This document shows positions 22,040 through 30,546 of a DNA stretch of 64,000 bases, piece by piece; the first letter of the stretch is position 1, and each line of letters opens with the position of its first letter. The stretch lies in contig NZ_KB895412.1 in NCBI RefSeq assembly GCF_000374845.1, forward strand, positions 1-64,000. Direction: 5' to 3'. Source of the DNA: Paenibacillus terrigena DSM 21567. GTDB lineage: Bacteria > Bacillota > Bacilli > Paenibacillales > Paenibacillaceae. Made by a program: the position numbers and the translations under genes. Under the pieces are notes generated by a model. It was not told the origin of the DNA. It saw nothing but the letters and a program-made list of their open reading frames with translations, and did no database searches.

Positions 22040-22534
22040 ATGGACACGATGATGTTAGAACAAATGCAGTGGATTATTATGGGTGTAATGGCTTTACTCA
22101 TGATCATCGTATTGATCATGTTTATTGTCCAGGCTGTGAAGCTGAAGCGGTTAAGACGGAAGTATGATCTCATGATGGAAGGCACAGGTGTGAATGGACT
22201 TGAGGATGTCATCATTGAGATGAAAGAACATATTTATGCATTACGCGAAGGTCAAATAGAACATTCGAATCAAGTGAATGGGATCCATCAGCAAATGAAG
22301 AAGATGAAATCCAATGTTGGATTTCTACGATACAATCCTTTTCAAGGTCATGGCGCAGACCTCAGCTTCTCCTTAGCGATTGTGAACGATGAACAAGATG
22401 GAATTATCCTCAGTGGTCTCCATAGCCGTGATAATACGTATTTGTATGCCAAGCCTGTGGAGCAAGGTGAATCGAAATATCCTTTATCTTCTGAAGAGAT
22501 GGAGGCACTTAATCTCGCCCAGCGTAAGAGTTAA
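22040..22534 (+). CDS. DUF4446 family membrane protein
   Basis: 164 aa. One N-terminal membrane helix (about residues 10-32), a short coiled-coil-like stretch (about 55-95) and a C-terminal globular part beginning NVGFLRYNPFQ that defines DUF4446. Function unknown; the family sits near parB in many Bacilli and Clostridia. It starts 16 nt after the desulfurase gene. Its last 26 nt overlap tail-to-tail with yyaC. Confidence 0.88.
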   Translation: MDTMMLEQMQWIIMGVMALLMIIVLIMFIVQAVKLKRLRRKYDLMMEGTGVNGLEDVIIEMKEHIYALREGQIEHSNQVNGIHQQMKKMKSNVGFLRYNPFQGHGADLSFSLAIVNDEQDGIILSGLHSRDNTYLYAKPVEQGESKYPLSSEEMEALNLAQRKS

Positions 22535-23114
22535 GCCGATGATGCCATTGTTTGACGGCCATATATAAGCTGTTCGCAATAATGTCCGATAGCTTCATGA
22601 CGAGGCTCAGGCGGGTATTCTGCAGGACGAAGTATTCCATAAAGCCGCCTACATTGACGATCCCTGTAATGTGCATATCGCCGACAGGCGGCAATTGTTT
22701 GTGTACACCTGCACCAGGCCGAACAGGTCCAGAAGCGACTTGGATATTCCCAACGCTGCTCGTCTGGCCGAGGCATGCGTCAATACCGATAATGAACGGA
22801 TTCTTGACAGAGGATTCGATGTGTTGTAATGTATCGCTTAAATTCACGGCATGAACCGGATGATCGAGCGTCCCATAGATCTCGAATAGAGGGCTGTTGA
22901 ACTTCGAGAGCGCGGAACCGACGAGAGGTCCTAGACAGTCTCCTGTTGAACGATCTGTACCCACACATACAACCGTAATCGTACTCTCAGCAGGAATGGG
23001 TGTCAGGAAATCTACTATTCTGTTCGTGACGGCTGCATGAATGTGAGATTCGGTATGCGCAATTTTGAGAGATGGTAGTTCTTTAATCCGGCTAGAATAC
23101 AGGGGAAAGGACAT
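22509..23114 (-). CDS. yyaC: Sporulation protein YyaC (GPR-related peptidase fold)
   Basis: 201 aa. The central block (VVCVGTDRSTGDCLGPLVGS ... IIGIDACLG ... GPVRPGAGV) is typical of YyaC, which resembles the germination protease/hydrogenase-maturation fold. In Bacillus it is made during sporulation and lies beside spo0J. It is head-on to replication, opposite to its neighbours. ATG 23114 follows GGAGGTTAACCCCAT. Marker of a spore former; substrate unknown. Confidence 0.9.
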   Translation of the reverse strand: MSFPLYSSRIKELPSLKIAHTESHIHAAVTNRIVDFLTPIPAESTITVVCVGTDRSTGDCLGPLVGSALSKFNSPLFEIYGTLDHPVHAVNLSDTLQHIESSVKNPFIIGIDACLGQTSSVGNIQVASGPVRPGAGVHKQLPPVGDMHITGIVNVGGFMEYFVLQNTRLSLVMKLSDIIANSLYMAVKQWHHRLNSYAGRD

Positions 23115-23226
23115 ATGGGGTTAACCTCCGTCTATGATTTGTATTCCTAGTATATGGATGGAAGAGCCAATTTATACTTCGAAGTGTAGAAGAATCCATT
23201 CTATATAGAGAGAGTGAGGCAGAATT

Positions 23227-23478
23227 ATGGGGGCATGGATGTTGATTGCTTTTGATTCAACCCAGCAGGCATTACGTACGGAGATGCTCTTGGAGTTCTT
23301 AGATATTGAAATCGATATTTGTCCGACACCGAAGGAAATTACAGCAGGTTGTGCGTTATCGATTCATTTCCCTGCGCAAGAGGTTGAATTGGTGAAGAGG
23401 ACAATTATAGATGAACGGGTGGAGATCCGGGGGATTTTTGAGCAGCATGAGAATGAATATGTGTTAGTGGAAATGTAG
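23227..23478 (+). CDS. DUF3343 / putative Se-S carrier-like protein
   Basis: 83 aa. The start MGAWMLIAFDSTQQALRTEMLL and the motif PTPKEITAGCALSIHF match DUF3343, whose conserved Cys is here in AGCALS. The family is proposed to carry selenium or sulfur; the nearby class V desulfurase-like enzyme fits. Start ATG with GAGTGAGGC upstream. The mscS-type gene follows after 24 nt. Confidence 0.85.
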   Translation: MGAWMLIAFDSTQQALRTEMLLEFLDIEIDICPTPKEITAGCALSIHFPAQEVELVKRTIIDERVEIRGIFEQHENEYVLVEM

Positions 23479-23502
23479 TACAATGGGATAGGGAGTGGTG
23501 TA

Positions 23503-24417
23503 GTGGCTTATTATGCGCTTGCCGAAGAGACAGGTGAGATCATCGAACAGAATCTGAATTGGTTCCAGAAGAAAATATGGGGGCCAATAACAAACCCAAA
23601 TCTATGGGAGAATATGATGTGGGAGATCCTTAAGGTGATCCTTATCATTATCGTATGCCGCGTGTTGATTCGTGTTCTTCATAAGGCAATTAACCATCTG
23701 AGTATTAAAAAGGGCGATAACCGATTGCAATTCACACCGAGACGGATGATTACGATCGGTAAATTACTCAAAAATGTAACGACATATGTCATTAACTTCG
23801 TCATGATTCTCATGATTATTAGTGAGTGGAATATCGTAGATTTAAGACCTATTCTAGCGGGAGCAGGGGTACTCGGACTTGCGATTGGTTTCGGGGCACA
23901 GAGTCTCGTGAAAGATATCATTACAGGGTTCTTCATTATCTTCGAGGACCAGTTCGCCGTTGGTGATGTGATCGAAGTGAATACGCATCGGGGAACCGTT
24001 GAAGTGATCGGTCTACGCTCAACGCGCATCCAGAGCTGGACAGGGGAAGTTTTCATTATTCCAAATGGGATGATCAATGAGGTCACGAACTTTTCATTGC
24101 ATAATTCCGTCGCATTTATCGATATTTCGGTCGCTTATGAAGAAAACATGGATGAAGCGATTGAGATTATGAAGAAGGCGATGCCTGAACTGAAGGAACG
24201 TAACTTGGATATGGTGAAAGTACCGGAAGTGCTCGGCGTGCAAATGATGAGCGCATCGGATGTGAAAATTCGGATTATTGCCGAGTGTAAACCATATACC
24301 CAAGCAGGTGTAGCACGATTTGTTAATATTGAAATGAAGCGGCTGCTCGATGCGCATGGCATTGAGATTCCATATCCGCGGATGGTGACGTATCACCGAG
24401 CTGAGAAGGAGGGATAG
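23503..24417 (+). CDS. Small-conductance mechanosensitive channel (MscS family)
   Basis: 304 aa, GTG start. Three predicted membrane helices (about 45-65, 85-105, 110-135), the glycine-rich pore helix (LAGAGVLGLAIGFGAQSLVKDIITGFFI) and the beta domain (FAVGDVIEVN ... GTVEVIGLRSTRI ... IIPNGMI). It releases solutes on hypo-osmotic shock. Similar to the YkuT/YyaD-region MscS proteins of Bacilli. DUF951 starts 4 nt later and is probably coupled. Confidence 0.93.
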   Translation: MAYYALAEETGEIIEQNLNWFQKKIWGPITNPNLWENMMWEILKVILIIIVCRVLIRVLHKAINHLSIKKGDNRLQFTPRRMITIGKLLKNVTTYVINFVMILMIISEWNIVDLRPILAGAGVLGLAIGFGAQSLVKDIITGFFIIFEDQFAVGDVIEVNTHRGTVEVIGLRSTRIQSWTGEVFIIPNGMINEVTNFSLHNSVAFIDISVAYEENMDEAIEIMKKAMPELKERNLDMVKVPEVLGVQMMSASDVKIRIIAECKPYTQAGVARFVNIEMKRLLDAHGIEIPYPRMVTYHRAEKEG

Positions 24418-24420
24418 AGC

Positions 24421-24639
24421 GTGGAACGCAAACAATTCGAACTATGGGATGTCGTACAGATGAAGAAACCGCATCCGTGCGGAACCAATGAAATGGAGAT
24501 TATTCGGATGGGGATGGATATCCGGGTCAAATGTGTCGGTTGTCAGCATAGTGTTCTCATCCCTAGACAGAAATTCGAGAAGAATATGAAGAAAGTCCTT
24601 CGAAATTCGAAGCACATCACACCTCCAACGGAAGGTTAA
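24421..24639 (+). CDS. DUF951 family protein (YyzM-like)
   Basis: 72 aa, GTG start 4 nt after the mscS gene. MKKPHPCG, the EIIRMGMDIRVKCVGC block with paired Cys and PRQKFEK define DUF951. A small, probably zinc-binding protein conserved in this location in Bacilli; function unknown. A 59-nt gap leads into the serine tRNA. Confidence 0.9.
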   Translation: MERKQFELWDVVQMKKPHPCGTNEMEIIRMGMDIRVKCVGCQHSVLIPRQKFEKNMKKVLRNSKHITPPTEG

Positions 24640-24698
24640 ATTTTTGGGACAATCCTGTTGCAGAAAGCCTTGAAGTGTGATAGAATTAATTTTGCTGC

Positions 24699-24789
24699 GG
24701 AAAGGTACCCAAGAGGCCCAAGGGGGCTGACTCGAAATCAGCTAGGCGTCGCAAGGCGTGCGTGGGTTCGAATCCCACTCTTTCCGCCA
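24699..24789 (+). tRNA. tRNA-Ser (anticodon CGA)
   Basis: 91 nt with encoded CCA. Acceptor GGAAAGG pairs with TCTTTCC; discriminator G; T-loop GGTTCGAATCC; anticodon loop CTCGAAA gives anticodon CGA at 24733-24735 (reads UCG). The long variable arm (AGGCGTCGCAAGGCGTGC region) is typical of serine tRNAs. A frame open from 24658 through this gene into the next coding sequence is not real. Confidence 0.97.
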
Positions 24790-24809
24790 CCTTCATACAA
24801 TAAGCATAA

Positions 24810-24838
24810 CCTCTCTACTACGGTAGGGAGGTTTTTTG
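24810..24838 (+). terminator. Terminator after tRNA-Ser
   Basis: CCTCTCTAC / GTAGGGAGG stem with 4-nt loop, then TTTTTTG. Confidence 0.9.
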
Positions 24839-24921
24839 TTGTTTATAATCCAAAGAGGAACTATTTTCCTGAAAGCGCGTACATACAGGTGCAAACCATA
24901 AGTTCAAGAGGAGAGGTTTCA

Positions 24922-26178
24922 ATGTTGAGTAAAACGACCGTTGTACCTAGCGTCAAACAACTGCAGTTTCAAGATTGGGAATTTGGATTATTTCTTCACT
25001 TTGGTCTTCGGACATTCTACGAGGGGTATGTGGATTTCGATGCAAGGGCGATGACACCAGAAGCTTTCATGCCGACAGGTCTGGACTGCGATCAGTGGAT
25101 TCGGAATGCGAAGGAAGCGGGAATGGAATACGCCGTGCTGACGGCCAAACATCATGATGGATTCTCGAACTGGCCTTCGAAATATACGAAGTTCTCGGTT
25201 GAATTTTCACCATGGAAAAATGGACAAGGGGATGTCGTGCGTGAATTCGTCGAGGCATGCCGTAAATATGATGTGAAGCCAGGTCTTTATTATTCACCTT
25301 TCGATGGTTCAGCGGATTTCTATACGCAGGATGCGAAGGCATACGATGATTACTTCGTGAATCAGATCACGGAGCTGCTCGGTGATTATGGCGATATCGA
25401 TATTCTATGGTTCGATGGCTGTGGATCGGAAGGACATGAATATGATTGGCCGCGGATTATCCGAGAAATTCGCCGTCTAAAGCCGAATATTCTCATCTTT
25501 AACATCGGGGATCCTGATTTCCGGTGGATTGGTAACGAAGACGGCATTGCACCAATCCCTACGTGGAATGTGACGGATTCCGTTGAATGGTCTATCCTCT
25601 CGGATAAGGAAGATGAACTTGGTGGCCAACTCTGGCTGCCGGCTGAATGTGATGTACAGCTTCGTTCCACTTGGTTCTATAGTGATCAGAATGAAGACAC
25701 ATTGAAATCGCTCGATGAGCTAATGGGGCTCTATTATCATTCCGTGGGTAGAGGGACCAATCTCCTGTTGAACATCGGTCCAGACCGCGAAGGTCTGCTA
25801 CCAGCGATTGATGTTGAGAGGCTGGAGCAAATGGGTGATGAGGTTCGTCGTCGATTTGGTCAACCGATTGCAAATACTTCTGCTTTTGTAGAAGAGAAGC
25901 CGGGTACTTGGGTCTATCAGACAGATTCACCACATCTGATCGATCATGTTGTACTGCAGGAGAACTTGGAGCAGGGGGAGCGGGTTCGTCGATTTACGGT
26001 CTCCATCATCTCCAAAAAGACGCATAAGCAGGTACAGGTCTATGAAGGAATCAATATGGGGCATAAAGCCATCATTCGTATCCCATCTGTATATGTCCGT
26101 GGTGTCATCATCGAGGTGACGGAGAGCGAGGGAACACCGATCTTACGAGAGGCTTCATTGCACTATACAGGAGAATAA
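24922..26178 (+). CDS. GH29 alpha-L-fucosidase
   Basis: 418 aa from ATG 24922, preceded by AAGAGGAGAGG. GH29 core: FGLFLHFGLRTFYEGY, the EYAVLTAKHHDGFSNW motif with conserved HH, and the nucleophile aspartate in DIDILWFDGCGSE; LLNIGPDREGLLP closes the barrel. A short C-terminal beta domain follows. No signal peptide, so it would act on imported oligosaccharides. It is monocistronic between a tRNA terminator and its own terminator. Accessory carbohydrate gene; natural substrate unknown. Confidence 0.9.
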   Translation: MLSKTTVVPSVKQLQFQDWEFGLFLHFGLRTFYEGYVDFDARAMTPEAFMPTGLDCDQWIRNAKEAGMEYAVLTAKHHDGFSNWPSKYTKFSVEFSPWKNGQGDVVREFVEACRKYDVKPGLYYSPFDGSADFYTQDAKAYDDYFVNQITELLGDYGDIDILWFDGCGSEGHEYDWPRIIREIRRLKPNILIFNIGDPDFRWIGNEDGIAPIPTWNVTDSVEWSILSDKEDELGGQLWLPAECDVQLRSTWFYSDQNEDTLKSLDELMGLYYHSVGRGTNLLLNIGPDREGLLPAIDVERLEQMGDEVRRRFGQPIANTSAFVEEKPGTWVYQTDSPHLIDHVVLQENLEQGERVRRFTVSIISKKTHKQVQVYEGINMGHKAIIRIPSVYVRGVIIEVTESEGTPILREASLHYTGE

Positions 26179-26183
26179 AAAAG

Positions 26184-26214
26184 AGCCACCGCATTCGATT
26201 GCGGTGGCTTTGTT
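26184..26214. terminator. Bidirectional terminator between convergent genes
   Basis: AGCCACCGC / GCGGTGGCT perfect stem, flanked by AAAAAAG on the left and CTTTG on the right; serves the fucosidase gene and the convergent HAD gene. Confidence 0.88.
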
Positions 26215-26219
26215 CGTTG

Positions 26220-26882
26220 TTATGAGATTAAGTGTAATAGTTCATCAAAGGTCGTAATGATGGCGTCAGCGCCTTCTAATTCACCAGACTTGCGGAAACC
26301 TGCATAATCGCAGCCAATGGCTGTAATCTGATTTTTTTTACCGGCTTCAATATCGGAAGAACGATCTCCGACCATCCATGCCGTAGGGACCTGATGGTTC
26401 TCAAGAAGAATGCGCACCAAATCGACTTTCGTCGCGGTTTGGTATTCACCGGCACTGTACAGACCTTCAAAGAGATGATCAATGCCCATATAGCGCGTCA
26501 CATCCTTGACATAGCCTTCTAGACCGTTGCTGCCGACAAATAGACGTATTCCTTGGTCCTTAAGTGACTGAAGCGTCTCTGCTACGCCAGCATAGAGCTT
26601 CCCTTGACCACGGTCCAACAAATCATTTTCATATTCGTGCATGAGTACATTCGCGCGTTCTCTCACTTCGAAGGAAGCATTCGGCATGAGGCGTTCCCAT
26701 ATATGTTCAAGGAGCATGCCTAGGCAGCCCAGAATTTCTTGATCGCCGGGTACGTCGCCATGATATAGATCCTCTTCACGAAGTTTAGCGTATGTAAGAC
26801 GAAATGCTTCAATAACGATCGTCTCTGTTTGAAATAACGTGCCATCGAGGTCAAATATCATTGCTGCAGGTTTCTGTAACAT
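26220..26882 (-). CDS. HAD-superfamily phosphatase
   Basis: 220 aa. HAD motif I MIFDLDGTLFQTE, motif II FVGSNG, motif III Lys within the segment ATKVDLVRILL and motif IV MVGDRSSDIEAG, with an alpha-helical cap of the phosphoglycolate-phosphatase/beta-phosphoglucomutase type. ATG with GGAGG 7 nt upstream. It hydrolyses a phosphometabolite that cannot be named from sequence. The 280-nt gap upstream, shared with the NlpC/P60 gene, shows no further feature. Confidence 0.87.
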   Translation of the reverse strand: MLQKPAAMIFDLDGTLFQTETIVIEAFRLTYAKLREEDLYHGDVPGDQEILGCLGMLLEHIWERLMPNASFEVRERANVLMHEYENDLLDRGQGKLYAGVAETLQSLKDQGIRLFVGSNGLEGYVKDVTRYMGIDHLFEGLYSAGEYQTATKVDLVRILLENHQVPTAWMVGDRSSDIEAGKKNQITAIGCDYAGFRKSGELEGADAIITTFDELLHLIS

Positions 26883-27162
26883 TTTTGTATCCTCCGTTAT
26901 CTAGGTTTTCTATAGTCATAACATAATTGAAACGGAAGTACAACCAAGGTGGGGCCTAGCTTTGCCGTGTCAAGAGTGAAATAATTAAGAAATTTTCATC
27001 GTTTTTTAATAATGATAAGGAATGTGTTGTGCAGCTTAGGGTTAATAAAACGGTGGTACATCATGGAAAAGAGTTCTATGTTACAGTAGGCATGTAGTTA
27101 ACGACGGACATTCAAGTTTTACAAAAATAAAATATTGTGCAGACGAAGAGGAGGAACTAAAC

Positions 27163-27720
27163 ATGAAGAATCCAACGAACAAACGTATTCATAAAACAGC
27201 GGTTGCTATGATGCTCAGTCTTTCGATTACTTTGTCGGCAGGGCTATTCATCCCAGCTCCATCCGCACAAGCAGCTCCATCCGCACAAGCAGCTCCTACG
27301 ACGAATAGCTACTCAATTGCCATGGCAATTATGAACACAGGAGAGCAATTCCTAGGTGTTCCTTATAAATTTAGTGCTAAAGCAGGAAGAACGGATCAGT
27401 TCGATTGCTCGTCTTTCACGCAATATGTATTTAAGCAGAATGGCATTGATCTTCCGCGATCTTCTCGTGATCAAGCTAAGGTAGGTACGCCCGTAGCGAA
27501 GAGTGACCTCCAGGCAGGGGATTTGGTATTCTCGGATACGAATCATGATGGCAAGATCAATCATGTAAGTATTTATATGGGTGACGGTCGATTGCTTCAT
27601 ACGTATCGAGTAGGCATTGGCGTTGCGATTTCCAATTTTGAAGGCAGTACATGGGATAAGACTTTCGTTACCGCACGCCGTGTCATTCAGGACAATACGA
27701 ACTTGAATTCCAATAACTAG
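27163..27720 (+). CDS. Secreted NlpC/P60 cell-wall hydrolase
   Basis: 185 aa. A Sec signal peptide (residues 1 to about 38) ends at an Ala-rich AQA site. A tandem PSAQAA-PSAQAA duplication (18-nt direct repeat around 27256-27294) sits at the cleavage region. The catalytic domain has Cys in DQFDCSSFTQYVF and His in NHVSIYMGDGRLLHTY: a D,L-endopeptidase on peptidoglycan stem peptides by family. GAGGAGGAA precedes ATG. No cell-wall-binding domain, so it is a minimal enzyme. Confidence 0.92.
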   Translation: MKNPTNKRIHKTAVAMMLSLSITLSAGLFIPAPSAQAAPSAQAAPTTNSYSIAMAIMNTGEQFLGVPYKFSAKAGRTDQFDCSSFTQYVFKQNGIDLPRSSRDQAKVGTPVAKSDLQAGDLVFSDTNHDGKINHVSIYMGDGRLLHTYRVGIGVAISNFEGSTWDKTFVTARRVIQDNTNLNSNN

Positions 27721-27730
27721 AAATTAGATC

Positions 27731-27767
27731 AGCCCTGTGTTCATTTAAATGGATACAGGGCTTTATT
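27731..27767 (+). terminator. Terminator after NlpC/P60 gene
   Basis: AGCCCTGT / ACAGGGCT stem with 16-nt loop, then TTATTC. Confidence 0.7.
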
Positions 27768-27794
27768 CATGTCTTCAATAAGAGGAACAAACGT

Positions 27795-27843
27795 TTGACA
27801 GATGCAAACTTTCACCTATATTATATATAGACCGATTGGTATA
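27795..27843 (+). promoter_or_regulatory. Promoter and operator of the TetR-MFS operon
   Basis: TTGACA (27795-27800) with TATATT/TATTAT 16-18 nt later; directly downstream lies TATAGACCGATTGGTATA (27826-27843), a dyad around ACC-N4-GGT that resembles operators of LmrA/YxaF-type TetR repressors. The position over the start site fits repression by the adjacent regulator. Confidence 0.6.
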
Positions 27844-27866
27844 ATTCTGACCGAGGAGAAGGTTCG

Positions 27867-28445
27867 ATGCGAGAAAAATCAAATACGCGAGATCACATTG
27901 TCGATATTGCGACTCGCTTGTTTTTTGTGCAAGGGTACCATGCCACTGGCATGAATCAAATCATTCAGGAAAGTCATGCACCAAAGGGATCACTTTATTA
28001 TTATTTTCCGAATGGGAAAGAAGAACTGGCACAAGTTTGTATTGAACAACAGCGGAAGAGCACGACGGAAATATTGCAGCTTAACTTCGTGAAGTCGGAT
28101 GATTTTGTCTCTGGTGTGCAGACATTCTTCTTAGGCCTTGCGAATGTAGTTGAGCGGCAGCAATTCCAAGGCGTGGCGCCAAGCTGCTTCTGGAACGCTG
28201 TCGAGACATCCTGTATTAGCAATCGATTGCGTGAAGCCTGCCAAGAAACGTTCGATACGTGGAAATTGGTCATGATCGAGCGGCTCAAGGAGGAAGGCTG
28301 CGAGGGAGAGCGCGCAGAATCGATCGCAATGGGCATTATCTCGTTATTGGAGGGATCTTTTGTGCTGGCACTGACTTATCGCAATACAGAGCCTTTAATC
28401 AATGCTGCAAAGATCATACCCCAGCTAACGAGTGAAGCAAACTAA
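27867..28445 (+). CDS. TetR-family repressor (LmrA/YxaF-like)
   Basis: 192 aa. N-terminal helix-turn-helix (DIATRLFFVQGYHATGMNQII ... GSLYYYFPNGKEEL) and a C-terminal ligand-binding domain with a Cys-containing helix (PSCFWNAVETSC). Lies 26 nt upstream of an MFS drug exporter with a shared promoter, so it most likely represses the pair until a toxic ligand binds. The ligand is not predictable. Confidence 0.88.
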   Translation: MREKSNTRDHIVDIATRLFFVQGYHATGMNQIIQESHAPKGSLYYYFPNGKEELAQVCIEQQRKSTTEILQLNFVKSDDFVSGVQTFFLGLANVVERQQFQGVAPSCFWNAVETSCISNRLREACQETFDTWKLVMIERLKEEGCEGERAESIAMGIISLLEGSFVLALTYRNTEPLINAAKIIPQLTSEAN

Positions 28446-28471
28446 AATAGAGAAAAAGATTGGGGATAGAA

Positions 28472-29938
28472 ATGGAAGCTGCTGTACATGCAACAACGCA
28501 AAAGGAAGAACAATCGTATAAAGTCATGCCAATTATGATCTCACTCTTGATCAGTGGATTCATCGGTATGTTCAGTGAGACGGCGCTGAACATCGCGCTT
28601 AGTCAGTTGATGGAGATTCTCCAAATTACACCTGCAACCGCCCAATGGCTCACGACAGGGTTTCTGTTAACGCTCGGCATTCTCGTACCGGTATCGGGCT
28701 TATTACTCCAATGGTTCACGACAAGGCAGTTATTTATCGCGTCGCTGTCGTTCTCGATCGCAGGGACGCTGGTAGCGGCGCTTGCGGGCAGTTTTGAAGT
28801 GTTATTAATTGCACGTGTGCTTCAGGCCGTAGGAACAGCTTTATTGCTGCCGCTGATGTTCAACACGATATTGGTTATTTTCCCGCCTGCAAAGCGTGGG
28901 GCTGCGATGGGGGTTATTGGCCTCGTTATTATGTTCGCGCCAGCGGTGGGACCGACGGCTGCAGGACTCGTTATTGAGCATTTGACATGGAATTGGATCT
29001 TCTGGATTTCATTGCCGTTTCTTGTGATTGGACTCTTGTTCGGTATCGTGTATTTGCAGAATGTATCGACAGTTACGCGTCCTAAAATTGATATTCTCTC
29101 CATTATTCTATCGAGTATTGGATTTGGTGGTATCGTATTCGGCTTCAGTAAAGCGGGTGAAGAAGGGTGGACCAATCCCGTCGTGCTCATAACCATAGGT
29201 CTTGGGATTGCAGCGCTCGCGCTATTCTCAGCTCGTCAGCTTAAGATGAAGCAACCGATGATGGACTTGCGGGTGTTCAAATATCCCATGTTTGTGATCG
29301 GCACGTTGATGGTATTAGTATGCATGATGATTATTCTCTCCACGGTGCTGATTCTTCCGTACTATATGCAGAAAGGAATGGGATTGTCCGCATTCACAGC
29401 GGGACTGGTCCTACTGCCGGGAGGTATTCTCAATGGACTGATGTCGCCGCTCATGGGCTCGCTATTCGATAAATACGGCCCGAAGTGGTTGGTTATTCCA
29501 GGGTTAATCATTGCAGGTGTCTGCTTGTGGTTCTTCACAGGCATGACGACGACATCCGCGATTGCACTCATTATTGTGCTTCACTCTTGTCTCTTCATTG
29601 GTATCTCAATGGTATTCATGCCAGCGCAGACGAATGGACTCAATCAACTACCGCCATCGATGTATCCGGATGGAACAGCGGTCATGAATACATTACAGCA
29701 GGTTGCTGGAGCGATTGGGACAGCCGTGGCTGTCAGTATCTTGTCGCATGGGACTAGCGGTTACTTAAAGACTTCTGCGAACCCTAATGATCCGTTGGAA
29801 ATGGTGAAAGGGATGACCGTAGGGGTACAGAATTCGTTCGTATTCGGATTAATTATTGCCGTTGTAGGTCTTATCTTAGCGTTCTTCATTCGCCGCGTTC
29901 ATGTGGAGAAGCAGTCCATGAAGGGCCCGACGCACTAA
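28472..29938 (+). CDS. MFS drug exporter, DHA2 (EmrB/QacA) family
   Basis: 488 aa, 14 predicted membrane helices. Motif C of drug:H+ antiporters (GPTAAGLVIEHLTWNWIFWI) and LDxxG-type loop motifs are visible (for example LLPLMFN, ALLLP). The frame extends to TTG 28460, but the GGGGAT ribosome binding site fits ATG 28472. Downstream of and co-transcribed with the TetR gene; proton-driven efflux of hydrophobic compounds is the family role. Confidence 0.9.
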   Translation: MEAAVHATTQKEEQSYKVMPIMISLLISGFIGMFSETALNIALSQLMEILQITPATAQWLTTGFLLTLGILVPVSGLLLQWFTTRQLFIASLSFSIAGTLVAALAGSFEVLLIARVLQAVGTALLLPLMFNTILVIFPPAKRGAAMGVIGLVIMFAPAVGPTAAGLVIEHLTWNWIFWISLPFLVIGLLFGIVYLQNVSTVTRPKIDILSIILSSIGFGGIVFGFSKAGEEGWTNPVVLITIGLGIAALALFSARQLKMKQPMMDLRVFKYPMFVIGTLMVLVCMMIILSTVLILPYYMQKGMGLSAFTAGLVLLPGGILNGLMSPLMGSLFDKYGPKWLVIPGLIIAGVCLWFFTGMTTTSAIALIIVLHSCLFIGISMVFMPAQTNGLNQLPPSMYPDGTAVMNTLQQVAGAIGTAVAVSILSHGTSGYLKTSANPNDPLEMVKGMTVGVQNSFVFGLIIAVVGLILAFFIRRVHVEKQSMKGPTH

Positions 29939-29956
29939 AATTAGTTCATTAGAAAC

Positions 29957-29985
29957 CAAAAAGGACCTTTTTAGGGGTCCTTTGT
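29957..29985. terminator. Terminator A (bidirectional)
   Basis: AAAAAGGACC / GGTCCTTTG stem after the MFS gene. On the minus strand it also closes repeat unit A (see 30080-30218). Confidence 0.8.
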
Positions 29986-30079
29986 TGGTATCGGTGGTCA
30001 GTTAGTTGGAATTCTTGTCCTACATCATCATGGTTAGCTTGTTCGACGGATTGCTGTTACGCAATGCATCTCTAAGGTG

Positions 30080-30218
30080 TTACAGACGGTAGCCTGCGGC
30101 ACATCCACTCGCTTTCTATGCTGAGTAACTAAAGATATCCTTCTTCGTGTTCATGTTCAACTGAATTGTTCAATGGAACCACACCTCGCTTGCACCGACA
30201 AGAGTTATTATGGACAAT
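30080..30218 (-). repeat. Duplicated ~140-nt element, copy A
   Basis: Shares near-identical blocks with copy B at an offset of 278-281 nt: CAGACGGTAG, CACATCCACTCGCTTTCTAT, GCTGAGTAA, CGTGTTCATGTTC and a further block through ACCTCGCTTG to ACCGACA. The copies differ by scattered substitutions and a 3-nt indel. Followed on the minus strand, after about 95 nt, by terminator A. No reading frame is convincingly conserved. Together the two copies fill the 608-nt gap between the MFS gene and yjzC. Confidence 0.85.
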
Positions 30219-30264
30219 GGCCCGATTATTATACATTCGATTTTTAGATTTATTTATGGACACC

Positions 30265-30290
30265 AAAAAGGACCCTTGCGGGTCCTTTTT
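30265..30290. terminator. Terminator B (bidirectional)
   Basis: Perfect AAAAAGGACCC / GGGTCCTTTTT with a 4-nt loop; runs of A and T on either side allow use in both directions. On the minus strand it ends the transcript running from yjzC through repeat copy B. Confidence 0.9.
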
Positions 30291-30360
30291 CTGGCTGTCG
30301 GTACGTTTAGTAGCATAAGAAATCATAAGATACACATCATCATTTTAGCTGTTACATGTG

Positions 30361-30491
30361 TTGCAGACGGTAGTCTTTAGCACATCCACTCGCTTTCTAT
30401 GCTGAGTAATCAAAGGCTTCCTTCGTGTTCATGTTCGACTGAATTGTTCAATGGAACCACACCTCGCTTGTACCGACAACAGTATTATGGA
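30361..30491 (-). repeat. Duplicated ~140-nt element, copy B
   Basis: Second copy of the element at 30080-30218, lying in the 3' region of yjzC on the minus strand and followed about 70 nt later by terminator B. The element contains short self-complementary parts (GTTC-cattGAAC) and an internal near-repeat AAGCGAGGTGTGG / AAGCGAGTGGATGTG read on minus, so a structured RNA is possible. Confidence 0.85.
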
Positions 30492-30546
30492 CCGAATCGG
30501 AGAAGATTATGCACACAATCTTTTATCATTTTTCGGCCCGTGTTGT

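Noticed and set aside
24658-24921. Long 5' extension of the fucosidase frame
   Set aside because: It runs through tRNA-Ser and its terminator; ATG 24922 has a strong ribosome binding site.
30080-30491. T-box riboswitch as explanation of the repeated element
   Set aside because: TGGAACC-like sequence is present, but on plus no terminator follows it in the right place, and the conserved T-box and stem I motifs are missing.
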